This document shows positions 52,182 to 61,171 of a stretch of DNA of 64,000 bases, piece after piece (the stretch's first letter is position 1; each line of letters opens with the position of its first letter). The notes below the pieces were generated by a model, which made no database searches, was not told the origin of the DNA, and worked only from the letters and a program-made list of their open reading frames with translations. This DNA comes from Rhizobium pisi (GTDB lineage: Bacteria; Pseudomonadota; Alphaproteobacteria; Rhizobiales; Rhizobiaceae), in NCBI RefSeq assembly GCF_003938655.1, contig NZ_RJJT01000007.1:62001-126000 (forward strand). Direction: 5' to 3'. The translations under genes were made by a program, and so were the position numbers.

Positions 52182-54716
52182 ATGGCGGATTTTATTGCAG
52201 TTATTCGGCGGGCCGTCGACGGCCTGGCTGAAAACACCCCAGAGATGCGGGTGAAAGTGTACGATCGTGCCCGCGGCGCAGTGCAGCGGCAGCTCGAGAA
52301 CATGAAGCCGCGTCCGCCGGAAGCCATGCTGCAACGCCAGCTTGAAAAGCTCGAGGCCGCCATCCGCGAAGTGGAAGGCGAACATTCCGAGGCGTTGCCG
52401 CTCGACGAGCCGGTTGCCGCCGTCACGGAACCGGAATCTTCGGAGGAACAGGCGGTTCGCGCGGAAAGCGAACCGACGCCTGCGCCTGCTGTCGAAGAGC
52501 CTGCCTACGAAGCCGATCCGGAACCGCAGGCGGTGAAGGCTGCCGCCGAGCCCGATCATGTAGAAGCTGCCGCGCCGCAGGAAGCTCAAAAAGAGCTTAC
52601 GGCCGAGGAGCATCTCTCCGAGGACGCGCCGGGCCTTCCTGAGGCGGCGGTTGCGGCCGAGGCTGCGTCTCCCCTGGAGACGGAGACACCCGCTCCTGCC
52701 GAAACATACTGGCATCCCTCGCATGAAGAGGAGGCGCCGGCCGAGGAGTGGCATGCCGGCGACGCGCACGGCGTCGCTGCCGAGGCCGCGTCGGACGACG
52801 ATGGGCGCTGGGAACCGCCTGCCGAGCATCGCTCCGAGGACGCCGGCGAATATCATCCTGACGAGCAGCATCCTGCAGAAGCCGAAGAGATTGCGGCCGA
52901 ACCGGCGACGCTGGAAAGCGAGGAGCCGGCCGCCGAGAAGGCTTACGAGCCTGTCGAGTCGCTCCAACCTGTCACGCGCGGCCTCGACCATGCAGCCCAT
53001 CGGCTGATGGAGCCTGTCGCTGAGTTCGATCGTCCGCAGGAATTTGTCGAGCACAGCCGCGAGGAGCCGCTGCAGGCCGATGCCGTAGCGCATTTCGATC
53101 CCATCTGGAGCGAGCCTGCCGCCGAAACGCCGGCTCCGGCGCCGAAGGATGCCGAGACCGAATGGGCCGAAGAGGAACTCCGGCAATATTCGGAAACGGC
53201 GCCGGTCACTGCCGACGCCTCGGCACGCGCCTTCGAAGAGGTGATATCGAGCCTCGAAAAAGTGGCGCCTGCGGCCGTCATGCCGGCCGCCAAGGAAAGT
53301 TTCTCCTGGGAGACGGCCGCCTTTGACGACCTGCCGCCGATCGAGGCCGGCAACAACAAGAAGACGCCGGTCGCCTCGCATTTCGACGATGTCGATATCT
53401 TCGCGGAAGTACACGACGGCAAGCCGGCGCTTGCGGGCGGCGCGCCGAGCCAGGACTGGCGCGAGGCGAAGGCGCTGCGCGGCTACGACCGCCGTGGCTC
53501 GGTTGCCGCTGACGACGATGACACCAACCCGGGAATGGATATCGACCAGATGGTCGCTTCCAAGCTGCAGGGCAAGAGTTTCCGGATGGAGCCGAAGCGC
53601 CGCCGCTTCGGCATCGGCACTGTGATCACGCTCCTCTTCGCGCTCATCCTGATCGGCGGCGGCGCCTATGCCGGCTGGACGAACAGGGAGGCGCTGGTGG
53701 CAATGGTCGACGGGCTTGTCAGCTCGGCCCCGACACAGGCAACGAAAAACGAGGCGACGAAGAACGAGGCGACGACGGCGCCGGCGGGATCCGAGACACC
53801 TGCCGAGCCGAGCGCCACGACACCGGCCAAGCCGACGACGCCGCCGGGAGCACAGAATACTCCAGCGGCGCCGGCACAGCCGAACCAGCCGAACCAGCAG
53901 GTGGCGTCATTGAACAATGACGGCGCGGCGGCCAATTCCAAATTTACGCAGCGGCTGCTTGCCGATGGAACCGAGGTCGACAGCGGGCCGGCAACGGTGC
54001 CGGGAACGCCGACGGCGGAAGGCAAATCGGTCGCCGAACAGAATGTTGCCGCAGCCGATACGCCGCCTGCCAGCGCGCAGGGTGATGCGGCCCCCGCCGA
54101 AACGCCGACGCCGAATGGCCCGGCGGCATCGCCGCAGCAGGCCGCACCGGTCGGCTCGTCGGAAAAGATGTTCCTCTACGAGGAGCGTATCGGCCAGAGC
54201 TCGCCGACGGCGATCGAAGGATCGGTCGTCTGGAGCGTGCAGCACGAGACAGGTCAGGACGGCCGGCAGGAGGCGACAGTGCAGGGTAACGTCACCGTTC
54301 CCGAGCGCAATCTCTCGGCTCTCGTCACCTTCAAGCGCAATTCCGATCCGTCGCTGCCGGCAAGCCATCTCGTCGAGATCGTCTTCTCGGTGCCGCCGAA
54401 TTTCGAAGGTGGCAGCATCGAAAGCGTCCAACGCATCTCCATGAAGCGCACAGAGCAGGATCGTGGCGACGCGCTGATCGCGGTTCCGGCCAAGATCACC
54501 GACGATTTCCACATGATCGCGCTCAACGACTATCCCGATGCGCGCAAGGCCAATCTCGACCTGATGTCGACCCGCAACTGGATCGATATCCCGATCACCT
54601 ACCGCAACGGCCGCCGCGCGCTGCTGACGATGGAAAAGGGCGGCACGGGAACGGATGCGTTCAATACCGCGATCAAGGAATGGACAGCGCTCGGAGATGT
54701 TTCGACGAGCCAGTGA
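52182..54716 (+). CDS. Large acidic single-pass membrane protein of unknown function
   Basis: A protein of 844 residues. Residues 1-60 form a short conserved-looking helix region (MADFIAVIRRAVDGL). About 65-460 is low-complexity, very rich in Glu, Ala and Pro. RRRFG (473-477) leads into one membrane helix (about 477-498). A Thr/Pro/Ala/Asn linker follows to about 655, with ATKNEATKNEA repeats, and a folded C-terminal domain (about 660-844; EKMFLYEERIG...VVWSVQHE) would lie in the periplasm. The polarity suggests a cytoplasmic acidic tail tethered to a periplasmic domain. Function is not known to me. Confidence 0.8.
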   Translation: MADFIAVIRRAVDGLAENTPEMRVKVYDRARGAVQRQLENMKPRPPEAMLQRQLEKLEAAIREVEGEHSEALPLDEPVAAVTEPESSEEQAVRAESEPTPAPAVEEPAYEADPEPQAVKAAAEPDHVEAAAPQEAQKELTAEEHLSEDAPGLPEAAVAAEAASPLETETPAPAETYWHPSHEEEAPAEEWHAGDAHGVAAEAASDDDGRWEPPAEHRSEDAGEYHPDEQHPAEAEEIAAEPATLESEEPAAEKAYEPVESLQPVTRGLDHAAHRLMEPVAEFDRPQEFVEHSREEPLQADAVAHFDPIWSEPAAETPAPAPKDAETEWAEEELRQYSETAPVTADASARAFEEVISSLEKVAPAAVMPAAKESFSWETAAFDDLPPIEAGNNKKTPVASHFDDVDIFAEVHDGKPALAGGAPSQDWREAKALRGYDRRGSVAADDDDTNPGMDIDQMVASKLQGKSFRMEPKRRRFGIGTVITLLFALILIGGGAYAGWTNREALVAMVDGLVSSAPTQATKNEATKNEATTAPAGSETPAEPSATTPAKPTTPPGAQNTPAAPAQPNQPNQQVASLNNDGAAANSKFTQRLLADGTEVDSGPATVPGTPTAEGKSVAEQNVAAADTPPASAQGDAAPAETPTPNGPAASPQQAAPVGSSEKMFLYEERIGQSSPTAIEGSVVWSVQHETGQDGRQEATVQGNVTVPERNLSALVTFKRNSDPSLPASHLVEIVFSVPPNFEGGSIESVQRISMKRTEQDRGDALIAVPAKITDDFHMIALNDYPDARKANLDLMSTRNWIDIPITYRNGRRALLTMEKGGTGTDAFNTAIKEWTALGDVSTSQ

Positions 54717-54768
54717 TGGCTTTTCCGGCGGTAGCGGACCGGGGTGCGACAGAGATCGATGAAAAGAA

Positions 54769-54793
54769 AAGGCGGGCCGCAAGGACCCGCCTT
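54769..54793. terminator. Bidirectional terminator between acidic membrane protein and rpoH
   Basis: A perfect 8 bp stem AAGGCGGG / CCCGCCTT with a 9-base loop stands between the convergent genes. The minus-strand side continues into a T-rich stretch (TTTTCTTTTC), making a good rpoH terminator; the plus side has a weaker CTTCTTC tract. Confidence 0.75.
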
Positions 54794-54816
54794 CTTCAAT
54801 TCCATCGCGCAGCAGC

Positions 54817-55725
54817 TTATGCCGTGGCTTCGACGACGCGGACGGCCTTGGCACGTTCCAGGGCTTCCTTGCGAACGGCATCCTGGACCTTTTCGAAGGC
54901 GCGGACCTCGATCTGGCGGACGCGTTCGCGGCTGATGTCGAATTCCGCCGAGAGGTCTTCCAGCGTCACCGGATCCTCGGCGAGGCGGCGAGCTTCGAAG
55001 ATGCGGCGCTCGCGCTCGTTCAGCACGCTCATCGCTTTCGCCAGCATGCGCCGACGGGTGTCGAGCTCATCCTGTTCGATCAGCACGTCTTCCTGGCTGT
55101 CGTGATCGTCCACCAGCCAATCCTGCCACTGGCCGCTGTCGCCTTCGGCCGCCTTGATCGGCGCGTTCAGCGATGCGTCGCCGGAGAGGCGGCGGTTCAT
55201 CGAAATGACCTCCTCCTCCGAGACCTTAAGCTTGGTGGCGATTTCCGAGACATGCTCCGGCTTCAGGTCGCCATCGTCAATTGCCTGGATGCGGCCTTTC
55301 AGCCGGCGCAGGTTGAAGAACAGGCGCTTCTGATTGGCGGTCGTGCCCATCTTCACCAGCGACCACGAGCGCAGGATATATTCCTGGATCGAGGCCTTGA
55401 TCCACCACATGGCATAGGTGGCGAGGCGGAAGCCGCGCTCGGGATCGAACTTCTTGACGGCCTGCATCAGGCCGACGTTGCCCTCGGAGACGACTTCGCC
55501 GATCGGCAGGCCGTAGCCGCGATAACCCATGGCGATCTTCGCCACGAGGCGAAGATGGCTGGTGACGAGCTTGTGGGCGGCATCACGGTCGCCGTGCTCG
55601 GCATAACGTTTCGCAAGCATGTATTCCTGCTGCGGCTCGAGCATCGGAAACTTGCGGATTTCGTCGAGATAACGATTGAGACCGGCTTCGCCGGCTGTAA
55701 TGGACGGCAAGGTATTTCGGGCCAT
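54817..55725 (-). CDS. rpoH: Heat-shock sigma factor RpoH (sigma-32)
   Basis: A sigma factor of 302 residues. Region 2 includes HLRLVAKIAMGYRGYGLPIGEVVSEGNVGLMQAVKKFDPERGFRLATYAMWWIKASIQEYI; the RpoH box reads QKRLFFNLRRLK; region 4 is LEDLSAEFDISRERVRQIEVRAFEKV. AGGAGGGTGCACT before ATG 55725 fixes the start. It directs RNA polymerase to heat-shock and oxidative-stress genes. Rhizobia usually have two rpoH genes; which this is cannot be settled here. An RpoH-like promoter lies 110 bp upstream, suggesting self-activation. Confidence 0.95.
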   Translation of the reverse strand: MARNTLPSITAGEAGLNRYLDEIRKFPMLEPQQEYMLAKRYAEHGDRDAAHKLVTSHLRLVAKIAMGYRGYGLPIGEVVSEGNVGLMQAVKKFDPERGFRLATYAMWWIKASIQEYILRSWSLVKMGTTANQKRLFFNLRRLKGRIQAIDDGDLKPEHVSEIATKLKVSEEEVISMNRRLSGDASLNAPIKAAEGDSGQWQDWLVDDHDSQEDVLIEQDELDTRRRMLAKAMSVLNERERRIFEARRLAEDPVTLEDLSAEFDISRERVRQIEVRAFEKVQDAVRKEALERAKAVRVVEATA

Positions 55726-55836
55726 AGTGCACCCTCCTAAAGTGGATTCCGGTTCCCGATGAAAACGCGCCCCCGCGTTGAAAAGGCAAACCGGGACGTG
55801 CGGCTCTCTACCCAAGCCCGCACTAAGTCCATATAC

Positions 55837-55865
55837 AGATAAGTATGGCAAAACGGCGATTCAAG
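55837..55865 (-). promoter_or_regulatory. RpoH-type promoter upstream of rpoH
   Basis: On the minus strand CTTGAA (55865-55860), a 16-base spacer and CTTATCT (55843-55837) match the rhizobial sigma-32 pattern. The rpoH ATG is 111 bp further. Housekeeping sigma could also read TTGAAT and TATCTG nearby, so dual use is possible. Confidence 0.5.
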
Positions 55866-55868
55866 GTG

Positions 55869-55890
55869 CCGCTCACGCAGGTGTGAGCGG
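55869..55890 (-). terminator. Hairpin after rluD
   Basis: A perfect 8 bp stem CCGCTCAC / GTGAGCGG with a 6-base loop starts 26 bp after the rluD stop and abuts the rpoH promoter -35. It lacks a T-tract, so it may be a Rho-aided terminator or a 3' mRNA structure. Confidence 0.45.
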
Positions 55891-55915
55891 GAAGAGCGGC
55901 GTCCGGAGCCGCCCT

Positions 55916-56941
55916 TTATCCCCGCAATGCCTCGACCAATTCTACCATGTCATCCGGCATCGGGACCTCGAAATGCATGACTTCGCCGGTGCGAGGATGC
56001 TCGAATTGCAGCATGAAGGCATGCAGCGCCTGGCGGCCGAAACCGTTGACGACCTTGCGGATCTCTTCGGGCAGAAGATTGGCCTTGGTCTTGAAGCCGG
56101 CGCCATAGGCCGTGTCGCCGAGCAGCGGGTGACCGATATGGGCCATGTGGACGCGGATCTGGTGGGTGCGGCCGGTTTCGAGGTGGCATTCGACCAGCGA
56201 GGCGAGCGCAGTCGCGTCGGGTTTTTCCTGGAAGCGCTCGATCACCTCGTAATGCGTGATCGCCTCGTCGGCGTCATGGCTGTCCGGGCGCTTGACGGCG
56301 CGGCGCGTGCGGTCGCCGGTGGCGCGGCCGAGCGGGGCGTCGACCGTGCCGGTCAACGTGCGCGGCCGGCCCCAGACGATCGCCTGGTAGGCGCGCTCCA
56401 ACGGCATGGTGCGGCCGTGATCGGCAAATTGGAGCGAGAGGTGGCGATGGGCGATATCGTTCTTGGCAGCGACCATCACGCCCGTGGTATCCTTGTCGAG
56501 ACGGTGGACGATGCCGGGGCGGCGCACGCCGCCGATGCCGGAGAGCGTATCACCGCAATGATGGATCAGCGCATTGACCAGCGTTCCCGTCCAGTTGCCG
56601 GGGCCGGGATGAACGACGAGGCCGGCCGGCTTCGATATGACGATGACGTCTTCGTCCTCATGGAGAATATCGAGCGGAATGTCCTCGCCCTGCGGCGTCG
56701 GGTCCTCAGGCTCAGGCAGAACGAGCTCGAAACTGTCGCCGACGCGCACCTTGCGCTGCGGATCGGTAACGGGCTCGCCGCGCATGAAAACCTGGCCGTC
56801 CTTGATCAGCGCCTTGATGCGGCTGCGGGAAAATTCCTCGCCGACCTGCGCCGTCAGCCAGGCGTCGAGCCGGCCTTCGGCGGTTTCATCGGCGGTCAGG
56901 ACTTTTCTAATGCCAGCTGCTTGTTTAAAGGGGTCGCTCAA
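55916..56941 (-). CDS. rluD: RluA/RluD-family 23S rRNA pseudouridine synthase
   Basis: An enzyme of about 341 residues with an N-terminal S4 RNA-binding domain (GRLDAWLTAQVGEEFSRSRIKALIKDGQVFMRG) and the catalytic domain with HRLDKDTTG, where Asp is the nucleophile, plus GRTHQIRVHMAHIGHPLLGD. RluD makes pseudouridines in helix 69 of 23S rRNA. I prefer TTG 56941 to ATG 56980, because the latter would leave only 2 bp before the divergent gene's ATG and GGAG lies upstream of the TTG. The symbol is by family; RluD versus RluC is not proved. Confidence 0.85.
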   Translation of the reverse strand: MSDPFKQAAGIRKVLTADETAEGRLDAWLTAQVGEEFSRSRIKALIKDGQVFMRGEPVTDPQRKVRVGDSFELVLPEPEDPTPQGEDIPLDILHEDEDVIVISKPAGLVVHPGPGNWTGTLVNALIHHCGDTLSGIGGVRRPGIVHRLDKDTTGVMVAAKNDIAHRHLSLQFADHGRTMPLERAYQAIVWGRPRTLTGTVDAPLGRATGDRTRRAVKRPDSHDADEAITHYEVIERFQEKPDATALASLVECHLETGRTHQIRVHMAHIGHPLLGDTAYGAGFKTKANLLPEEIRKVVNGFGRQALHAFMLQFEHPRTGEVMHFEVPMPDDMVELVEALRG

Positions 56942-56982
56942 GACGCTTCTTCTCCGAAGTATTTTTAGAACGGAACGCACCG

Positions 56983-57363
56983 ATGACGACGATCGAGCCA
57001 GAAGACCAGGAAGAGAAGCCCCTTGATCCGGCGATGGAAAGTGTCCGGCGCAAAATGGTCCGCCTGCAGATCGTTTCCGGGGCCATCATGTTCGTGAGCC
57101 TTATGGCGGTCTTCGGCGCGGTTGTCTACAAGGCGATGCACAGCGAAGCGGCAGCGCCTGCCGCCGCCGCTTCAGGCGTGCCTTCGGATGCGCCGCTTGC
57201 GGCGACCGTCTCCCTGCCGCTCGGCTTCAAGGTGCAGTCCACCTCGTTTTCGGCAGGGCAGATCCTTTTCTACGGCGAAACGGCCGAGGGCAAGAACAAG
57301 GCGCTGGTCTTCGATCTCCGGACTGGCCGCACCGTCGCCGACGTCACCGTCGCGGGCAATTGA
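56983..57363 (+). CDS. Small single-pass membrane protein, conserved hypothetical
   Basis: A protein of 126 residues: an acidic N-terminus of about 25 residues, basic segment RRKMVRLQ, one membrane helix (about 29-50, VSGAIMFVSLMAVFGAVVYKAM), a short Ala-rich linker and a small periplasmic beta domain (LPLGFKVQSTSFSAGQILFYGE). It resembles rhizobial proteins of unknown function. The TrmH-family gene starts 7 bp after its stop, so the two form an operon divergent from rluD. Confidence 0.8.
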   Translation: MTTIEPEDQEEKPLDPAMESVRRKMVRLQIVSGAIMFVSLMAVFGAVVYKAMHSEAAAPAAAASGVPSDAPLAATVSLPLGFKVQSTSFSAGQILFYGETAEGKNKALVFDLRTGRTVADVTVAGN

Positions 57364-57370
57364 GGCTGGT

Positions 57371-58195
57371 ATGGCCGCTGTCCCGATCACAATCGACAGC
57401 GCTGATGATCCGCGTATCGCCGAATTCCGCGATATAAGAGAGCGCGACCTGACGGGCCGAGAGAACCGCTTCATTGCCGAAGGCACCGTCGTGCTGCGCA
57501 TGCTTGCCGAGGCGCATGCGGGAGGCCGTGGCTTTTTCGCTGAGAAGATCCTGCTGCTGCGCAACCGCGTCGAGGGCGTGCTGCCGATCCTCGAGCGGTT
57601 TCCGGCGGATGTGCCGGTCTATGTCGCCGACGCCGATGTGCTCGATGGTGTCGTCGGTTTTCATCTGCATCGCGGCGTTCTCGCCGTCGGCCGGCGGGAA
57701 GACCGTGGGGAGGCCGCACTTCTCGATGCGCTGCCGGAACGGGCGCTGGTGCTCGTCGGCTGCGGCATTTCCAACCACGACAATGCCGGTTCGATGTTCC
57801 GCAATGCAGCCGCTTTCCGGGCGGATGCGGTGTGGCTCGACGAAACGTCCTGTGATCCGCTTTATCGCAAGGCGCTGCGTGTCTCGGTCGGATCGGTGCT
57901 GAGCGTTGCCCATCGCCGTGGCGGCAAGGCGCTGGATGTCCTTCTGGCGCTTGCCGAGCGGGACTTTGCCATCTGGACGCTTTCGCCGCACGGCAAGACC
58001 GATATCCGCAGCATCCCGCCTTCGGCGCGCATGGCGCTCGTCGTCGGCACCGAAGGGGAGGGCCTGCCGGAAGCGCTGCTTCAGCGCTTCCAGAGCGCGC
58101 GCATTCCGCAGTCGGACGAACTCGACAGCCTCAATGCCGCGACGGCGACGGGGATTGCGCTATTTTCCATGGCCTCCGCGATGGGGCGGATCTGA
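57371..58195 (+). CDS. TrmH/SpoU-family RNA 2'-O-methyltransferase
   Basis: An RNA methyltransferase of 274 residues with an N-terminal substrate-binding region and SPOUT knot domain. The three motifs are visible: SNHDNAGSMFRNAAAFRADAVWLDE, LVVGTEGEGLPEALL and DELDSLNAATATGIALF. Motif 1 Arg (RNAAAF) and motif 3 Asn are in place. The target is rRNA or tRNA; which base is unknown. The start at 57371 lies 7 bp after the membrane-protein stop. Confidence 0.88.
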   Translation: MAAVPITIDSADDPRIAEFRDIRERDLTGRENRFIAEGTVVLRMLAEAHAGGRGFFAEKILLLRNRVEGVLPILERFPADVPVYVADADVLDGVVGFHLHRGVLAVGRREDRGEAALLDALPERALVLVGCGISNHDNAGSMFRNAAAFRADAVWLDETSCDPLYRKALRVSVGSVLSVAHRRGGKALDVLLALAERDFAIWTLSPHGKTDIRSIPPSARMALVVGTEGEGLPEALLQRFQSARIPQSDELDSLNAATATGIALFSMASAMGRI

Positions 58196-58233
58196 AGCGT
58201 ATCGCTCCCATCAGGTTCGAGCCCGCACGCCTG

Positions 58234-59394
58234 TCAGAGCGGCGGATTGGCGATAATCGCTGCCGCCCTGTCGGCAAGGCTGACGCGATCGCTCGGGTTC
58301 TTTTCAGCAGCTTCCGGCAGAAGCGTGTGGATCGGCGACGAAGGGCCTTCGTTGAGTGCGGTCAACGCCACCATGTTGGCGGCGATCGAGGCAATCTCCT
58401 CGCGGATCGCGCCGTCGCGTCCGGTGACGGTCTTTGCCTTCTGCAGGCGCTCGGCAAGGGCGGCGCTGCGCTTGCGGACATCGTCGCCCATCTGCCCGGT
58501 GACAGCGGCGGTGTTGAGCGTGGAGTCGGCCGTCTCTTCGGCGGCCGTTTCCGCTGGGAGTTCCGCTGCCATTTTGGCAAGGCCGGCGTCGCGCAGCACC
58601 CGATTTACCTTGCGGATCTCGGCATTGGCAGTCTTCAACTGCTCCTTCAATTTGGCAATCTCCTGCTGGCGACGGGCAAGCAGGTTTTCCTTTTCGGCGG
58701 CGGAAGCGCTCTCGCGCGCGGCCTTGTCCTCCAGGCGGATCACCATATGCTGCTGCTGCGTCAGTTGCTGTTCGGCATCTTTGGCGCGCTTCTGCAACAG
58801 GAGGACGTCCTGGCGCATCGTGTCGCGTTCGTCGCGCAGCGCGTTGGCGCGGAATTTCAGGCTTTCGGCCTCGGTCTCGCGGGCGGCCAGGTCGATCCTC
58901 AGCCCATCGGCCTGTTCGCCGAGCTTATTCAGCCGCGTGCGCATCGTTGCCAGTTCGCTTTCCTTGTTGGCGGCGGACTGCTCGGCGATATGCAGATTGG
59001 TCTTCAACTGGCTAATATAGTTCTCATCCTTGCGCAGACGCGATCGCTGTTCGGCTGCCTCGACCTGCATTTCGCCGATATGGGCCTGCAATTCACCGAT
59101 CTCGGCGGCAAGCCTGCCGGCATCGACGGCGAGCGCATCGTGGCGCAGCTGGAGCGACAGGGATTTCTCGCGCTCACGCAGAAGGTCCTGGGTGGTGCGG
59201 GCATTTTCGGCGGCATAGAGCGCGCGCACCATATCCTTCTGGGCGCGGACCTCCTGCGGGCTTAGCGGCATCGTCGCCTTCAGCCGGTTCTCGGTATACC
59301 AGACAATGCGGCGGTGAACGGCGGGCGAGACCAGAAAGACGAGGAAGGCCGCGGTCAGGAAGCCCAATCCGAACAAGAGAGCATATTCGATCAC
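58234..59394 (-). CDS. Membrane-anchored long coiled-coil protein
   Basis: A protein of 386 residues. One N-terminal membrane helix (about 4-25, YALLFGLGFLTAAFLVFLVSPAV) is followed by about 220 residues of nearly unbroken coiled coil (about 50-275, rich in Glu/Gln/Leu/Arg heptads). The C-terminus is an Ala-rich less regular segment. It could be a cell-envelope or division scaffold. I do not recognise the family. It is transcribed alone and is convergent with the TrmH gene. Confidence 0.75.
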   Translation of the reverse strand: MIEYALLFGLGFLTAAFLVFLVSPAVHRRIVWYTENRLKATMPLSPQEVRAQKDMVRALYAAENARTTQDLLREREKSLSLQLRHDALAVDAGRLAAEIGELQAHIGEMQVEAAEQRSRLRKDENYISQLKTNLHIAEQSAANKESELATMRTRLNKLGEQADGLRIDLAARETEAESLKFRANALRDERDTMRQDVLLLQKRAKDAEQQLTQQQHMVIRLEDKAARESASAAEKENLLARRQQEIAKLKEQLKTANAEIRKVNRVLRDAGLAKMAAELPAETAAEETADSTLNTAAVTGQMGDDVRKRSAALAERLQKAKTVTGRDGAIREEIASIAANMVALTALNEGPSSPIHTLLPEAAEKNPSDRVSLADRAAAIIANPPL

Positions 59395-59487
59395 GGCGCG
59401 GCCATCGATTCGCAGGTTGATACCAGAGCGGGATGATTTTAGCCCCGGTGGCCTGAAATCTAGATCCCGTTCTCAATTAAAGAGATG

Positions 59488-59535
59488 GAGCATGATGTCG
59501 TCCGAAAACCGCTCACGCCTTTCGGCATTATGCTC
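59488..59535. repeat. Rhizobial intergenic mosaic repeat, copy 3
   Basis: GAGCAT (59488-59493) and ATGCTC (59530-59535) bound a palindrome-like unit with the internal core CCGAAAACCGCT. The GAAAACCGCT core is shared with the copy at 61.6 kb, and part of it with the copy at 25.9 kb. It lies in the 228 bp gap between the coiled-coil and eipA genes. Confidence 0.6.
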
Positions 59536-59622
59536 CTGCTCAGCCATAATGATTAAGCATGCATGGCGCATATGGGCAAGGCCGCCGATGGAACTGCGGC
59601 CGATTCCAGCGCCTTTGCGGCC

Positions 59623-60210
59623 TTAGAAGGGGTTCCAGGTCGGCGCCTGGGTGATCTTGAGATAGCCGACATTGATGCCGAGACGGGCGCCGACGCCGGT
59701 GCGGATCGGCACAACAAGCACGTCATTGTTCTTGAGCAGCGTCATGCCGAAGCCGGCAATAACATAGGCTGAGCCGCTGACGCCGCCGAAGCGGGCATAA
59801 ATGCCGTTGATGGAGGGCAGGTCGTAGACCAGCATCATCACGCGCGAACCCTGGCCACCATAGTCGATGCCGAGGGAAGGCCCTTGCCAGTAGAGCGGAT
59901 GTTCGCCGGCGTTCTTGGTGTTCAGCTGGCCTTCGCCATAAGTGAGGCCGGCGATGAAGGCGCCACCGCCTTCCTGTCCCAGGATATAGCCGTTCGGCAG
60001 GCCGTATTTCTGGAAGGCGCTTTCGACTACCTTGGCAAGTCCACCGCTGGTGGAGCCGAAGAAAGAGTGGCCGGCATCAACGATTTCCTGCATCGTATAC
60101 TGGCCGTTATTCTGGGCGGCGGCCGGTCCGGCAATCATCAGCGAGGAGAAGACGATGGCCGAGAGCAGCCTGCAGAAATCGATGAATCGGTGCGGAAATC
60201 GAGGGCGCAT
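59623..60210 (-). CDS. eipA: Envelope integrity protein, DUF1134 (EipA-like)
   Basis: A secreted protein of 195 residues with a signal peptide (FCRLLSAIVFSSLMIAGPAAA, cleavage before QNN). The mature part matches DUF1134 as I recall it: a helical start, then a beta barrel-like region with QEGGGAFIAGLTYGEGQL, PSLGIDYGGQGSRVMMLVYDL and the C-terminal GYLKITQAPTWNPF. In Brucella, EipA is a periplasmic factor needed for envelope integrity and reported to be controlled by CtrA-linked circuits. It lies just upstream of chpT, divergent. Confidence 0.8.
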   Translation of the reverse strand: MRPRFPHRFIDFCRLLSAIVFSSLMIAGPAAAQNNGQYTMQEIVDAGHSFFGSTSGGLAKVVESAFQKYGLPNGYILGQEGGGAFIAGLTYGEGQLNTKNAGEHPLYWQGPSLGIDYGGQGSRVMMLVYDLPSINGIYARFGGVSGSAYVIAGFGMTLLKNNDVLVVPIRTGVGARLGINVGYLKITQAPTWNPF

Positions 60211-60404
60211 GGTGTCATCCGTTCGTCGTTTGGCTGGGAGCGGGCAACCGCTCGCGGCGATTGGTGCATTTTGCGCCGATGATCTTAACAATCGGTTTAC
60301 CAAATATGGTGTCATTATGGCGCCGAATACGATCGCAAACTTCGCGCAATTTTGATGAAGCATACTACCGGGCGCATGAGATTGCCGCCCCTCAGGAGAC
60401 GATG

Positions 60405-61052
60405 ATGTCCAACAACCCTAATCTCACCCTGTCCGGCCCGGATCTGGCCGCGCTTCTTTGCAGCCGCGTTTGCCACGATGTCATCTCGCCCGTCGGCGCG
60501 ATCAACAACGGCCTGGAACTCCTGGATGAGGGCGGCGCCGATGCCGACGCGATGGATCTGATCCGCACCAGCGCGCTCAACGCTTCCGTCCGCTTGAAAT
60601 TCGCGCGGCTGGCTTTCGGCGCGTCTGGCTCGGTCGGCGCCTCGATCGATACTGGCGAGGCCGAGCGGGCGGCCAAGGATTTCGCTGTCGCCGAGAAGAA
60701 GACCGAAGTGATCTGGAACGGACCGCGCGCTATCGTCGCCAAGAACCGGGTCAAGCTGCTGCTCAATCTCTTCCTCGTCGCCTATTCCTCCATTCCGCGC
60801 GGCGGCGTGCTTGAGGTGACGCTCGAGAATCCTGAATTCGATGCCAGGTTCAAGCTCACGGCCAAAGGCAAGCTGATGCGCCTGCCGCCGAAATTCGTCG
60901 AGATCTCGACCGGCACGATCGAGGAAGCGATCGACGCCCATTCGATCCAGCCCTACTACACCGTGCTGCTGGCGCAGGAGTGCGGAATGACGCTCGATCA
61001 CAGCGCCAGCGCCGAGGAACTGGTGTTCACGGCGGTGGCCGCCGCTGCCTGA
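60405..61052 (+). CDS. chpT: ChpT histidine phosphotransferase of the CtrA relay
   Basis: A protein of 215 residues. The dimerisation helix contains CSRVCHDVISPVGAINNGLELL, with His24 the phospho-acceptor; the second part is a degenerate kinase-like ATPase fold lacking an N-box for ATP. This is the ChpT architecture, which carries phosphate from CckA to CtrA and CpdR. AGGAG at 60394-60398 favours ATG 60405 over 60402. It shares this island with a receiver gene and ctrA. A weak hairpin (GCGCCG/CGGCGC) is at 61060-61078. Confidence 0.93.
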   Translation: MSNNPNLTLSGPDLAALLCSRVCHDVISPVGAINNGLELLDEGGADADAMDLIRTSALNASVRLKFARLAFGASGSVGASIDTGEAERAAKDFAVAEKKTEVIWNGPRAIVAKNRVKLLLNLFLVAYSSIPRGGVLEVTLENPEFDARFKLTAKGKLMRLPPKFVEISTGTIEEAIDAHSIQPYYTVLLAQECGMTLDHSASAEELVFTAVAAAA

Positions 61053-61171
61053 TTTTGGAGCGCCGACGGGGGCGGCGCCCGTCCGGTAACGATTCCTTAG
61101 CCAGATGGACCTATCATCCACGGTTGTAAGAGGCCCCTCGCTGCGACGAATGCGGGGGCAAAGGAGCGGCC

